In this document: piece after piece, positions 1-8,695 of the stretch | How the letters are laid out: every line of letters starts with the position of its first letter | Position numbering within the stretch: position 1 is the first letter of the stretch | NCBI RefSeq assembly: GCF_014639075.1 | Contig: NZ_BMFS01000005.1 | Span: forward strand, 62,001-126,000 | Reading direction: 5' to 3' | From: Glycocaulis albus | GTDB lineage: Bacteria; Pseudomonadota; Alphaproteobacteria; Caulobacterales; Maricaulaceae | DNA: 64,000 nucleotides | Translations under genes and position numbers: made by a program | Notes under the pieces: model-generated | Seen by the model: only the letters and a program-made list of their open reading frames with translations | What the model was told of the DNA's origin: nothing | The model's database searches: none

Positions 1-1334
1 TATGCGTCGCCGCGTGCTGCGGCATAGGGTGACACGCGAATGCCGCCCGGCAGGGTGAAATTGCGTGACCAGTCGATCTCGCCGGTCGCGCGCGCATAAT
101 CATCGCCCACATTGCGTGTCAGATAGATGCCAGACGCCCTGGCATTGGCAAACCCGGCCCAGCCGGGCAGGGGCAGCCGGTATTCCGCTTCGATGATCGG
201 GGCTATCAGCGGCAGGGTCTCATCATCGATGTTGTCGGCAAGGGACTGGAACCCCATGACGGTGGCATTGGCGAAATACTGCCGGGTCCGCCCGCGCAGA
301 TTGATCTCGCTTGGCAGAAGGCGCGCGTTCAGCCTGGCAAAGTCTGAGGACCTGTCGGCATCGCCGCTGAGCCCGTAACGCTCCAGGTACAACGGGTCGG
401 ATGTCAGCTGCACATTGAAGCGCCATACCCAGCCGGGGGCGACGCGGAACGCGCCCGACCCCGCGACATGACCGCGAAGCTCGGAATCGCCAAACGGGCC
501 GTCCCGGTCGAATTCCTGCTCATAGGTGGCGCTGCCGCGTATATTGATGGCGCCTGACCAGAAGCGCTGCCGGTACTCATAGCGCATGACCGGGTTGAAC
601 TCGGTCATGACCATGGGTGTCACCACAAGATCGCGGTGCGGTGACATGACGTGGTAATAGGGTTGCTGATAGACAAAGCCGAGCCGGTTGGACAGATCGA
701 CCGTGGGGATAAGAAAGCCTGAACGGCGCGGCGCAGACGGGTCTGCGTGCGCGAATACGGGCGAGTAGAAGATCGGGACGCCGAACGCCTCCAGCCGGAC
801 ATCGCGATAATAGATCATTTCCGATTCGGGGTCCTGCACGACCTCGCGCGCGCGGAACCGCCAGGTAGGCGAGCGGCTGTCGTCTTCGCACAGATCGCAC
901 GCGGTATAGTAGGCGCGGTAGAGGGTGACGCCCCCGTCCGACCGGCGCACGGCATAGGCCGATGCGGCCCGGCCATTATTCTCCATGAGCATGGCAAAGC
1001 CGGTGGCCATTGCCTCGGACCACTCATTTGTCAGCTCGATCTCGTCGGCGGTCTGGGCGGGCAGGTTGCCATCATGCAGCCGCACATTGCCGCGCGCGAT
1101 GACCCGGTCCTCGTCGGTGCGGTATTCAACTTCGTCGGCGAAGAGGAGGCGGTCACCGGACTGGACGCTGACATCACCGCGCGCGGTGATGACATTGCCA
1201 TCGCGATTCTGTTCGATTTCGATCGCGTCAAGATAGACGGGTTGTTCGCTCTCCTGCGCGGAGGCACCGGCCGGAACCACAAGTCCCGTGAGCAGGGCAG
1301 CTGCCGCACACATTGTCCTGAACGGCAATCTCAT
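1..1334 (-). CDS. lptD: LPS-assembly outer-membrane protein LptD, N-terminal 444 residues (gene runs off the left edge)
   Basis: The minus strand is open from an ATG at 1334 to the window edge. The product starts with a signal peptide ending in a G-A-S-A-Q type cleavage site, followed by an OstA/LptA-like beta domain (YLDAIEIEQNRDG, then ARGDV and RLLFADEVEY motifs) and the beginning of the beta-barrel (RDVRLEAFGVPIFYSPVFAH; near the edge LPGGIRVSPYAAARGD). LptD with LptE inserts lipopolysaccharide into the outer leaflet of the outer membrane. The usual length is about 700-800 residues, so the C-terminal barrel half is missing. Identification rests on the domain order and the PIFYSP-type motif typical of LptD. 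Confidence 0.88.
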   Translation of the reverse strand, partial: MRLPFRTMCAAAALLTGLVVPAGASAQESEQPVYLDAIEIEQNRDGNVITARGDVSVQSGDRLLFADEVEYRTDEDRVIARGNVRLHDGNLPAQTADEIELTNEWSEAMATGFAMLMENNGRAASAYAVRRSDGGVTLYRAYYTACDLCEDDSRSPTWRFRAREVVQDPESEMIYYRDVRLEAFGVPIFYSPVFAHADPSAPRRSGFLIPTVDLSNRLGFVYQQPYYHVMSPHRDLVVTPMVMTEFNPVMRYEYRQRFWSGAINIRGSATYEQEFDRDGPFGDSELRGHVAGSGAFRVAPGWVWRFNVQLTSDPLYLERYGLSGDADRSSDFARLNARLLPSEINLRGRTRQYFANATVMGFQSLADNIDDETLPLIAPIIEAEYRLPLPGWAGFANARASGIYLTRNVGDDYARATGEIDWSRNFTLPGGIRVSPYAAARGDA

Positions 1335-1545
1335 GCCCTCAATGCTCCACAAATGTCCCCTCGCATGAACCTGAACTCCTAACCCATCGGGTCCGGGGCG
1401 TCCATGGGCCGTGGCCTGCCGGCGCTCCTTTCACAAACCGTCATCAAGCGTGATTGCGAGCTGCCTTGCGTAACGTCCTGAGGCCTGCCACTAAGCAGTC
1501 GGAAATCAGGGACGTAAGGTCTGCAGCAAATCCGGGAGTTGCTGA

Positions 1546-3366
1546 ATGTGCGGTATTGTTGGGGTGGTCGGTCACGGCGAAGCCGAAGGCTTCATTATCG
1601 AGGGCCTTCGCAGGCTTGAATACCGTGGCTACGATTCCGCTGGCATGGGCGTTATTGACAAGGGCGGGGCACTCCATCGCCTGCGCGCAACAGGCAAGGT
1701 GCAGGCCCTTGCCGACAAGGTTCCGGCGGCACTGGGCGGCAGCACCGCTATCGGCCATACACGCTGGGCCACCCATGGCGCTGCAAGCGATGACAATGCG
1801 CACCCCCACAAGGCCGGGCGGGTGCTGGTCGTGCACAACGGAATAATCGAGAATTTCAAGTCGCTGCGCGAGGGTCTCGCTGCGCAGGGGCGCACCTTCA
1901 CCAGCCAGACCGATACTGAAGTTGTCGCCCATCTGATTGACCGGGAAATGCAGGCGGGCAGCGATCCTGTTGCTGCTCTGAAATCCGTATTGCCCCGCCT
2001 GGAAGGCGCGTTCGCGCTGGGCGTCATGATCGATGGTGAAACCGGCTTTATCATGGGTGCCCGCAAGGGTGCGCCGCTGATTGCCGGTCTCGGCGGCAAT
2101 GAAGGCTATCTGGGCTCGGACCCGCTGGCGCTATCCGGCCATGCCAGCCAGATCATGTTCCTGGATGATGGCGACATGGCGGTAATCCGCCCCGGCAGAA
2201 TCGAGGTGTTTGACGCCCGTGGGAGCGCCGTCACGCGTAAGCTGGTCCCCGCCGAGACCAGCCATGTGCTCGCCGAAAAGGGCAATCACCGGCACTTCAT
2301 GGAAAAGGAAATCCATGAGCAGCCCGAAGTGATGGGCCGCACCGTATCGCACTATGTGGATGCTTTTGAAAACAGCGTTCACGAAATTGCCGGGCTCGAT
2401 TTCCGCGCGGCCAGCCGGCTCATCATCGTGGGCTGCGGAACGGCGGCTTATGCCGGTGAAATCTCGCGTTACTGGTTCGGTTCGCTCGCACGCCTTGCCG
2501 TTGAGGTCGATATCGCCTCGGAGTTCCGCTATCGCGATCCGGTCTTCCTGCCCGGCGACATCGCGCTTTTCATCTCGCAGTCGGGTGAGACCGCCGACAC
2601 GCTGGAGGCCATGCGCCTGGCCGCTGCGGCAGGCGTGCAGACACTGGCGCTGGTCAACACCCCACATTCGACGATTGCGCGCGAGGCTTCCCTCGTTGTG
2701 CCGACGCTGGCAGGCCCAGAAATCGGCGTGGCATCGACCAAAGCCTTTACCAGCCAGCTCTCCGCACTGGCGTGCCTGGCCGTGCTGGCCGGGCGCCATC
2801 GCGGCCATCTGGACCGCGCGCAGGAGGCCGGCCATGTCGCGAGCCTTCTGGCTTCGCCGGGCCTGATGGTCAAAGCGCTGGAGCGGGAAGGCGAGATCGA
2901 GCAGCTCGCGCATGAGATCGCCGGTCATCCCACGGTACTCTATCTGGGGCGCAACCAGAATTTCCCGCTGGCGCTTGAGGCGGCGCTGAAGCTGAAGGAA
3001 ATCAGCTATATCCACGCCGAGGGCTATGCCGCTGGCGAGCTCAAACATGGCCCGATCGCGCTGATCGAGGAGGGCCTGCCGGTCATCGTCATCGCGCCGC
3101 ACGATGCGCTGTTCGACAAGACGCGTTCATCCATCCAGCAGGTAGCCAGCCGCGGCGCGCATGTCATTGCGATCACAGACCCGGAAGGCGCGCGTGCGCT
3201 GGAAGGCGAGGCGGCGCGCATCATCACCCTGCCCAAGGGCAGCCAGCTGACCAATCCGCTATTGTTCGCCAGCGCGGTGCAGTTGCTCGCCTATCATGTC
3301 GCCGTCTACAAGGGGACCGATGTGGACCAGCCGCGAAATCTCGCCAAGTCCGTAACCGTCGAATAA
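1546..3366 (+). CDS. glmS: Glutamine--fructose-6-phosphate aminotransferase (isomerizing)
   Basis: This 606-residue protein makes glucosamine-6-phosphate from fructose-6-phosphate and glutamine, the entry step to UDP-GlcNAc for peptidoglycan and LPS. The N-terminus is the class-II glutamine amidotransferase domain with the nucleophile Cys exposed after Met removal (M-CGIVGVVG). Two SIS sugar-isomerase domains follow, with motifs such as SQSGETADT and the C-terminal KSVTVE tail that closes the active site. The length matches E. coli GlmS (609). galU starts 22 nt after the stop, so the two precursor-supply genes probably form an operon. No glmS ribozyme was recognised upstream. Confidence 0.97.
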   Translation: MCGIVGVVGHGEAEGFIIEGLRRLEYRGYDSAGMGVIDKGGALHRLRATGKVQALADKVPAALGGSTAIGHTRWATHGAASDDNAHPHKAGRVLVVHNGIIENFKSLREGLAAQGRTFTSQTDTEVVAHLIDREMQAGSDPVAALKSVLPRLEGAFALGVMIDGETGFIMGARKGAPLIAGLGGNEGYLGSDPLALSGHASQIMFLDDGDMAVIRPGRIEVFDARGSAVTRKLVPAETSHVLAEKGNHRHFMEKEIHEQPEVMGRTVSHYVDAFENSVHEIAGLDFRAASRLIIVGCGTAAYAGEISRYWFGSLARLAVEVDIASEFRYRDPVFLPGDIALFISQSGETADTLEAMRLAAAAGVQTLALVNTPHSTIAREASLVVPTLAGPEIGVASTKAFTSQLSALACLAVLAGRHRGHLDRAQEAGHVASLLASPGLMVKALEREGEIEQLAHEIAGHPTVLYLGRNQNFPLALEAALKLKEISYIHAEGYAAGELKHGPIALIEEGLPVIVIAPHDALFDKTRSSIQQVASRGAHVIAITDPEGARALEGEAARIITLPKGSQLTNPLLFASAVQLLAYHVAVYKGTDVDQPRNLAKSVTVE

Positions 3367-3388
3367 GCCTCCCCACGGAGTATCGAGC

Positions 3389-4267
3389 ATGTCGAAAAAG
3401 CCGGTCCGCAAGGCCGTTCTTCCTGTTGCCGGTCTTGGCACGCGCGTTCTGCCCGCCACCAAGGTGATGCCCAAGGAGATGCTGCCCGTCTTCGACCGGC
3501 CGGCCATCCACTACGTGGTTGATGAGGCCCGTGCGGCGGGCATCGAGCACTTCGTCTTCGTCACCGGGCGCAACAAGGCCTCGATCGAGGACTATTTCGA
3601 TACCGCCTACGAGCTGGAAATGACGCTGGAGGCCAAGGGCAAGACGAAGCTTCTCGAAGAGCTGCGCGCCGACCTTCCCGCGCCCGGCGCGTGCAGCTTT
3701 GTGCGCCAGCAGGCCCCGCTGGGGCTTGGCCATGCGGTGTGGTGCGCGCGCGAGATCGTTGGCAACGAGCCCTTTGCCGTGCTGTTGCCCGACATGATCA
3801 TGCGCGCTGAGACACCGTGCCTGGCCGCGATGGCAAAAGCCTACCAGTCCATTGGCGGCAATCTGATCTCCGTCGAGGAAGTGCCGATGGAAGATGTCAG
3901 CTCCTACGGTGTTATCGAGCCGGGCGCACGCAAGGGCGATCTGATCGAGATGCTCGGCATGGTGGAAAAGCCCGCCGTGAAGGACGCGCCGTCCAACATG
4001 ATGATTTCGGGCCGCTACATCCTGCAGCCGGAGATTTTCGATGCGCTCGATGAGCAAAAGCCCGGCGCAGGCGGCGAGATCCAGCTGACCGACGCCATGC
4101 TGAAGCTCATGGAAACCAGCCCCTTCCACGCCTTGCCCTTTACCGGCGAAACCTTCGATACCGGCTCCAAGACCGGATATTTGCGCGCCGCCGCCGCTTT
4201 TGGCCTTGGCGACCCGGAACATGGCGCGGAAGTGCGCCGTATTCTGGAAAGCCTGCTGAAGCGGTAG
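3389..4267 (+). CDS. galU: UTP--glucose-1-phosphate uridylyltransferase
   Basis: The 292-residue nucleotidyltransferase carries the N-terminal signature AVLPVAGLGTRVLPATK followed by PKEMLPVFDRPAIHY, diagnostic of bacterial GalU. It forms UDP-glucose from UTP and glucose-1-phosphate for polysaccharide and LPS synthesis. Later family motifs are visible (EKP in MVEKPAVKDAPSN, and GEIQLTDAM). It lies directly behind glmS in the same direction, consistent with co-transcription of envelope sugar-nucleotide genes. A convergent tRNA gene follows about 45 nt later. Confidence 0.96.
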   Translation: MSKKPVRKAVLPVAGLGTRVLPATKVMPKEMLPVFDRPAIHYVVDEARAAGIEHFVFVTGRNKASIEDYFDTAYELEMTLEAKGKTKLLEELRADLPAPGACSFVRQQAPLGLGHAVWCAREIVGNEPFAVLLPDMIMRAETPCLAAMAKAYQSIGGNLISVEEVPMEDVSSYGVIEPGARKGDLIEMLGMVEKPAVKDAPSNMMISGRYILQPEIFDALDEQKPGAGGEIQLTDAMLKLMETSPFHALPFTGETFDTGSKTGYLRAAAAFGLGDPEHGAEVRRILESLLKR

Positions 4268-4310
4268 GGGCACCCTCAGCGTCTGCACCAGCTAGCGCTA
4301 TGCGGAAAAA

Positions 4311-4387
4311 TGGTGGGCCCGGAGGGACTCGAACCCCCAACCAAGCGGTTATGAGCCGCCGGCTCTGACCAATTGAGCTACAGGCCC
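4311..4387 (-). tRNA. tRNA with CAT anticodon, probably tRNA-Ile2 (lysidine type)
   Basis: A complete cloverleaf with encoded CCA can be folded on the minus strand: acceptor GGGCCTG pairing with CGGGCCC, discriminator A, T arm with TTCGAGT, and anticodon stem GGCGG/CCGCT around loop CTCATAA. The anticodon is CAT. Acceptor pairs C4-G69 and C5-G68, the elements TilS uses to pick tRNA-Ile2 over tRNA-Met in E. coli, favour isoleucine identity after lysidine modification, and the CCGCTTGGT variable-loop side resembles ileX. Elongator tRNA-Met cannot be fully excluded; the initiator is excluded because position 1 pairs with 72. Confidence 0.9.
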
Positions 4388-4627
4388 ACCGTAGCGCCCT
4401 GATAGCGCACGCTGGCGGGAGGGGGAAGCGCGCGCTTCACGCCAATTTCCGCGTCCGCCGGAACGCGATGGTCATGGGCGCGCCACTGCCCCGCCTTGCT
4501 TTCGCCTTGCGTGCGTGGGGAGATGGACAAATCGCGATGCAACCTCGCTGCAGCCGGATCGTTATCCGGTCCGGGGCGCGGGAGAATTCCGCCTGCGCGC
4601 GATACGGATTGAAAGCGGAGATTGAAG

Positions 4628-5407
4628 ATGAACCATAATTCGAATGTTGCGCAGGCCCGTGTGGCCTTGCGGCGGCGCCTCACCGGCGCGGCCCTGGCAG
4701 CCGGCCTGCTGCTGGGCGCGGCGGCGATGATGCCGGTTCCGGCCTTTGCGCAGGCGCAGACCGAGACGCAAGAGGGCCGCCTGTCCCTGTCGGCGCGCGG
4801 CGAGGTGCGTATCGCACCGGACATGGCCACGGTCAGCGCCGGTGCACAGACCCGCGCCGATACGGCTGCCGAGGCACTGGCCGCCAATGCGCGCGCCATG
4901 TCGGGCGTGTTTCAGGCGCTGGAGCGCGCAGGCATTGCCCGGCGCGATATCCAGACCTCCGGCCTGTCGCTCAACGCGGTCTACGCACCCTACGATTCTT
5001 CCGAGCGCGGGCGAGACCAGCGCATTGTCGGCTATGAGGCCAGCAATACGGTGCGCGTGATCGTGCGCGACATGGACCGCGTGGGCCGCACGATTGATGC
5101 GCTGGTATCTTCCGGTGCCAACCAGCTTCAGGGTGTGAATTTCACCCATTCCGACCCCGCAGAGGCCCGTGACGAGGCCCGCCGCCGCGCGGTGAACGAA
5201 CTCAATCGCCTGCGTGCGCTCTATGCGGAAGCGGCCGGCATCTCGACGGGGCGCCTGATCTCGCTGAGCGAGAGCGGCTCCAGCCAGCCTTCGCCGATGA
5301 TGTATGCCCGCGCGGAGTCCATTTCGATGGATGCCGGCACCGAAGTGGCGCCGGGCGAGATCACGATCTCGGTGAATGTCGATGCAGTCTGGGCCATCCA
5401 GCCCTGA
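4628..5407 (+). CDS. SIMPL-domain (DUF541) periplasmic protein
   Basis: This 259-residue protein starts at the ATG at 4628, seven bases after a GGAG Shine-Dalgarno; an upstream TTG is too close to that site. A long signal peptide (Arg-rich n-region, LLLGAAAMM core, cleavage near AFA-Q) is followed by the SIMPL/DUF541 domain: LSLSARGEVRIAPDMATVSAG, then A-L-A-A-N-A-R-A-M and GYEASNTVRVIVRDMD. E. coli YggE is the best-known relative and has been linked to oxidative stress, but the molecular role of the family is unsettled. It stands alone between a tRNA and a convergent HAD gene. Confidence 0.85.
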   Translation: MNHNSNVAQARVALRRRLTGAALAAGLLLGAAAMMPVPAFAQAQTETQEGRLSLSARGEVRIAPDMATVSAGAQTRADTAAEALAANARAMSGVFQALERAGIARRDIQTSGLSLNAVYAPYDSSERGRDQRIVGYEASNTVRVIVRDMDRVGRTIDALVSSGANQLQGVNFTHSDPAEARDEARRRAVNELNRLRALYAEAAGISTGRLISLSESGSSQPSPMMYARAESISMDAGTEVAPGEITISVNVDAVWAIQP

Positions 5408-5416
5408 TAGAAGCGC

Positions 5417-6247
5417 CTACCAGATGAGCTCCGGGGCCTGCCAGCGCGGGCTCCGGTCGTCCGGCCAGCTGATCTCGCCGGAATTGATCCCGCCAGTGAT
5501 GAAAAGGCAGTCCAGCCCTTCGCGGTTTGCGCCCGCCAGATCGGTCGCCGGCCCGTCGCCTATCGCCAGGATGCGCGCCTTGGGCGGAGTTTCGCCGGAC
5601 AGCCCCGCCAACGCCTGATACGCCAGCTCGTAGATCGGTGCATGCGGCTTTCCGGCATAGAGGGCAGTGCCGCCCAGCTTCTCATAGGCCTCGGCCAGCG
5701 CCCCCGCACAGTAGAGCAGCCGCCCGCCCGGCCCCTGAACCACTATGTCGGGATTGGCGCAGACCATGGGCAGGCCCAGCGCCGCCGCCTCTTCCAGAAG
5801 TCCGGCATAATCCTCCGGCGTTTCGGTCTGGTAGTCGATCAGGCCGGTGCACGAGATCAGCCTTGCGTCCTGCAGGGCGGAAAACTCCAGCTGCGTCCCG
5901 GCATAGATCGGATCGTCGAAATCGGGCCCCAGCTTGTAGGCCGGGCCCTTGCCGAACCCGGTCAGGAGCGCGTGTGTGGCATCACCGGAGGTGACGGCCG
6001 CGTCCCATACCCCGTCCGGCGCCCCCATTCCCTTCAGGAAGTGTTCCAGCGACAGTGAACGGCGCGGCGAGTTGGACACCAGGCAGACCTGGCCTCCTTG
6101 CTCCCGGAAACGGATCAGTGCGTCCAGCGCAGGGCCGATCAGACTCTCCCCGTCCCGTATCACGCCCCAGACATCGCACAGAATGGCATCATACCGGCCT
6201 GCCAGTTGTCCCAGCCGGGCCGGTGCCGGAACCTTCGATGCTGCCAT
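5417..6247 (-). CDS. HAD superfamily class IIA hydrolase (TIGR01459/NagD-like)
   Basis: The 276-residue product carries HAD motif I as CDVWGVIRDG (nucleophile Asp25), a SNSPR motif II and the C-terminal GDGPATDLAGA motif IV, with a class-IIA cap in between. The Asp-x-Trp-Gly form of motif I is typical of the alphaproteobacterial TIGR01459 branch of NagD-like phosphatases; the natural substrate is unknown. Its start codon overlaps the mlaC stop by one base (TAATG), so it is translationally coupled to the mla genes, although no functional link to lipid transport can be read from the sequence. Confidence 0.85.
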   Translation of the reverse strand: MAASKVPAPARLGQLAGRYDAILCDVWGVIRDGESLIGPALDALIRFREQGGQVCLVSNSPRRSLSLEHFLKGMGAPDGVWDAAVTSGDATHALLTGFGKGPAYKLGPDFDDPIYAGTQLEFSALQDARLISCTGLIDYQTETPEDYAGLLEEAAALGLPMVCANPDIVVQGPGGRLLYCAGALAEAYEKLGGTALYAGKPHAPIYELAYQALAGLSGETPPKARILAIGDGPATDLAGANREGLDCLFITGGINSGEISWPDDRSPRWQAPELIW

Positions 6248-6867
6248 TACTGCATTCGCTGGCGCAGGGCGCGGGTTGCCGCACTGATATCGCCGCGTGC
6301 ATTACCGATAATGCTGGTGATTTCCTCGCGCTGGGTCTGGGCCAGCCAGACGCCCAGAACCTCGGCATCGACCACCTTCATGCCCTCATCCCCGCTCAGC
6401 ACGCGCCAGTTGACGGGCACATCCTCGCCCGCGCCATTGGCCCGCACTGTGGAGCGGACAATGAAGTCGCCGGGCGCACGGGTGACAGAGCCTGTTACCT
6501 CCAGCGTCTGGCCTGCATAATTGCCCAGTTCACGCTCATAGACGTTGATCGCAAATTCGCGGAATACGCCGCGGAATTCTTCAAGTTCAGCTTCATCTGC
6601 ACCGCGGCGATACCGCCCCAGCACGAAATTCGTGATGCGCGGCACATCGGCGAGAATGTCCACCCGTTCGCGGAAATTGCGCTTGAGCGTCTCCTCGTCC
6701 AGCTCGCCCTGATTATAGGCCTGCAAGGCGTCAATAACCTGCTGGGCTTCACGCTGGACGAACGCTTCCGCCTCGCCGGCGTCCTGAGCGTGCGATAGCT
6801 GGGTGAACGCCAGCACCGCAAAAGCGGCCACAAGGCTGATCGTGGAAAGTCTGATTAAATGGAGCAT
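6247..6867 (-). CDS. mlaC: MlaC/Ttg2D phospholipid-binding periplasmic protein
   Basis: A 206-residue secreted protein with signal peptide MLHLIRLSTISLVAAFAVLA ending at SHA-Q and the MlaC fold motifs (FRERVDILADVPRITNFVLGRYRR, YERELGNYAGQTLEV, VNWRVL). MlaC ferries phospholipids between the outer-membrane MlaA complex and the inner-membrane MlaFEDB transporter. The start at 6867 is chosen for its signal peptide and the AGGA-type ribosome site just upstream. It sits 37 nt behind mlaA in one operon; mlaFEDB genes are not in the window. Confidence 0.88.
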   Translation of the reverse strand: MLHLIRLSTISLVAAFAVLAFTQLSHAQDAGEAEAFVQREAQQVIDALQAYNQGELDEETLKRNFRERVDILADVPRITNFVLGRYRRGADEAELEEFRGVFREFAINVYERELGNYAGQTLEVTGSVTRAPGDFIVRSTVRANGAGEDVPVNWRVLSGDEGMKVVDAEVLGVWLAQTQREEITSIIGNARGDISAATRALRQRMQ

Positions 6868-6904
6868 GCTTCCTGTCCTGGTGGCTGGCGTGGCTCCCAT
6901 CACG

Positions 6905-7627
6905 TCAGTCGAAATCGGGCAGATCTTCGTAGTCCTGCGCCGTTCCCAGCGCATTCGCCCGGTTCTGCCGGTAGACCGAGCGCAACTGAACGTAGGGGTC
7001 TATGGCACTACGTTCCAGACTCTGGAAGGTTTCATCCAGCTGGAGCCTGACATCTATGGCAAAAATGCCCCGGTAGACCCAGATCGCCTCGGTCTCGCGG
7101 ACATCCTCCACCCAGTAGGTCGGATGGGGATAGCGGTCCACGAACCTGCCGAACGTGTCGCGCACGCTCGACGGGCCCAGGAAGGGCAGGACCATATAGG
7201 GACCGCTTTCAACACCCCAACGCCCGAGCGTTAGGCCGAAATCGGTGTCGCGCCGCTCGATATTGGCTTCGCTGGCGACATCAAACAGCCCGCCTACGCC
7301 GACAATCGTGTTCAGGCCAAACCGGCTGGCCGTGGCAAACGCGTCACCTGGACGCCCCTGCAGCAGCAGGTTTGCGAACACGACCGGCTCATTGAGATTA
7401 CGCAGCGCGTTGCGCACGCCGGTCCGGGCCGGTGCGGGCACGACATCGCGATAGGCATAGGCCGCAGGCGCGATCACAGCTTCGTCTGCTGCGCTGTTGA
7501 AGCTGAACACGGCCCTGTTCAGCGGCTCCAGCGGATCGTTCGTCTGAAGGGATTCGGGCCGCGTGGTGCAGGCCGAGACAGCCAGTCCGGCCAGAATCGC
7601 AAGGCCTGCAAGGCGTAGATGGCGCAT
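6905..7627 (-). CDS. mlaA: MlaA (VacJ) outer-membrane lipoprotein
   Basis: This 240-residue lipoprotein has a lipobox (L-A-V-S-A-C) and the VacJ family motifs NDPLEPLNRAVFSFN, FGLNTIVGVGGLFDVA, DFGLTLGRWGVESGPYMVLPFLGPSS and DRYPHP. MlaA removes mislocalised phospholipids from the outer leaflet of the outer membrane and hands them to MlaC, which is encoded next in the operon. The start at 7627 gives a proper signal peptide. The gene is divergent from metF. Confidence 0.93.
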   Translation of the reverse strand: MRHLRLAGLAILAGLAVSACTTRPESLQTNDPLEPLNRAVFSFNSAADEAVIAPAAYAYRDVVPAPARTGVRNALRNLNEPVVFANLLLQGRPGDAFATASRFGLNTIVGVGGLFDVASEANIERRDTDFGLTLGRWGVESGPYMVLPFLGPSSVRDTFGRFVDRYPHPTYWVEDVRETEAIWVYRGIFAIDVRLQLDETFQSLERSAIDPYVQLRSVYRQNRANALGTAQDYEDLPDFD

Positions 7628-7707
7628 GTTTCCAATATCCCTTCCAGCGCGGCTTCGTGTCCGGTGCCCCCGCATCCGGCTGACTTAAATAAGGCGTCTG
7701 CGCGTTT

Positions 7708-7735
7708 TGCCAAAGATGGATTTGTGCCTTTGGCA
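7708..7735. promoter_or_regulatory. Inverted repeat in the mlaA-metF intergenic region
   Basis: Perfect 8-base arms TGCCAAAG and CTTTGGCA lie 12 bases apart between the divergent mlaA and metF genes. It could be a protein site or an RNA hairpin near the mlaA 5' end. No T-tract follows, so it is not a typical terminator. The role is unknown. Confidence 0.3.
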
Positions 7736-7756
7736 TTGAAGCAGACCAGATAATCG

Positions 7757-7774
7757 CATAAAGATATCCTTATG
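7757..7774. promoter_or_regulatory. Palindromic operator candidate upstream of metF (SahR/SamR-like)
   Basis: CATAAAGATATCCTTATG is an 18-bp palindrome with one mismatched pair, 28 bp before the metF ATG in an otherwise GC-rich genome. AT-rich palindromes with a central GATATC are the kind of site bound by ArsR-family methionine-cycle regulators that sense S-adenosylhomocysteine or S-adenosylmethionine. The link to that family is inference from context and base pattern. Confidence 0.5.
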
Positions 7775-7801
7775 TAGTTGTTTGCGATGCGAGGCGGCAC
7801 C

Positions 7802-8692
7802 ATGCCCGATGGGCGCACCCTGCCGGCCCGGCCCGGCCCGGCCATATCATTCGAATTTTTCCCGCCCAAGAATGAGGCGATGGAGGAGCGGCTGTGGGAT
7901 TCCATCTCACGGCTGGCCCCGCTCGATCCGCTTTATGTGTCGGTGACATACGGGGCGGGCGGCTCGACGCGTGACCGGACGCACCGCACGGTGCGCCGTA
8001 TCGTGGAAGAGACTGCTCTCAAACCCGCAGCCCACCTGACCTGTGTGGACGCGCGGTGTGACGAAGTGGACGAGGTGATCCGCGATTACTGGAATGCGGG
8101 CGTGCGCCACATCGTGGCGCTGCGCGGTGATCCGCCAAGCGGTGTGGGAGAGCGCTATGAACCGTTCGAGGGCGGCTACGCCAATGCCGCCGAACTGACC
8201 GCCGGCATCCGCAAGCTCGGTGATTTCGAGGTGTCTGTCGGCTGCTACCCGGAAAAGCACCCCGAAAGCGCCAGCTTCGATCATGATATCGACTTGCTGA
8301 AAGCCAAGATCGACAATGGCGCCACGCGTGCCATCACCCAGTTCTTTTTCGATGCCGATATCTATTTCCGCTATGTGGACAGGGTACGCAAGGCGGGCAT
8401 CGATATTCCGATCGTGCCGGGCATCATGATGCAAGCCAATTTCGAAGGTCTTGTGCGCATGGCGGGGCTTTGCGGAGCGACCATCCCGGCGCGTCTGTTT
8501 GACCTGTTTGACGGGCTGGAAAGCGATCCGGGCACACGCGAGCTGCTGACCGCCAATGTGGTCGCAGACCTGTGCCATGACTTGTCGGACCAGGGCGTGG
8601 ACCAGTTCCATTTCTACACGCTGAACCGGGCCGAGCTGGCGCTGGCAACCTGCCGGCTACTGGGCGTGCGCCCGGTGGAAATGGCGGCCTGA
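7802..8692 (+). CDS. metF: Methylenetetrahydrofolate reductase
   Basis: The 296-residue flavoenzyme reduces 5,10-methylene-THF to 5-methyl-THF, the methyl donor for MetH. It shows SFEFFPPKN near the start, VTYGAGGSTRDRT, HLTCVDA, ALRGDPPSG and ITQFFFDADIYFRY, all MetF signatures. The start at 7802 is chosen because an AGGCGG ribosome site precedes it at good spacing. The metH halves follow immediately, so the three genes form a methionine-synthesis operon. Confidence 0.96.
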   Translation: MPDGRTLPARPGPAISFEFFPPKNEAMEERLWDSISRLAPLDPLYVSVTYGAGGSTRDRTHRTVRRIVEETALKPAAHLTCVDARCDEVDEVIRDYWNAGVRHIVALRGDPPSGVGERYEPFEGGYANAAELTAGIRKLGDFEVSVGCYPEKHPESASFDHDIDLLKAKIDNGATRAITQFFFDADIYFRYVDRVRKAGIDIPIVPGIMMQANFEGLVRMAGLCGATIPARLFDLFDGLESDPGTRELLTANVVADLCHDLSDQGVDQFHFYTLNRAELALATCRLLGVRPVEMAA

Positions 8693-8695
8693 ACC

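Noticed and set aside
1335-1545. A glmS ribozyme or other riboswitch before glmS
   Set aside because: The leader lacks a recognisable ribozyme core, and these are typical of Gram-positive bacteria.
7736-7801. A SAM riboswitch before metF
   Set aside because: The leader is too short and no SAM-II or SAM-I core could be traced; a protein operator fits better.
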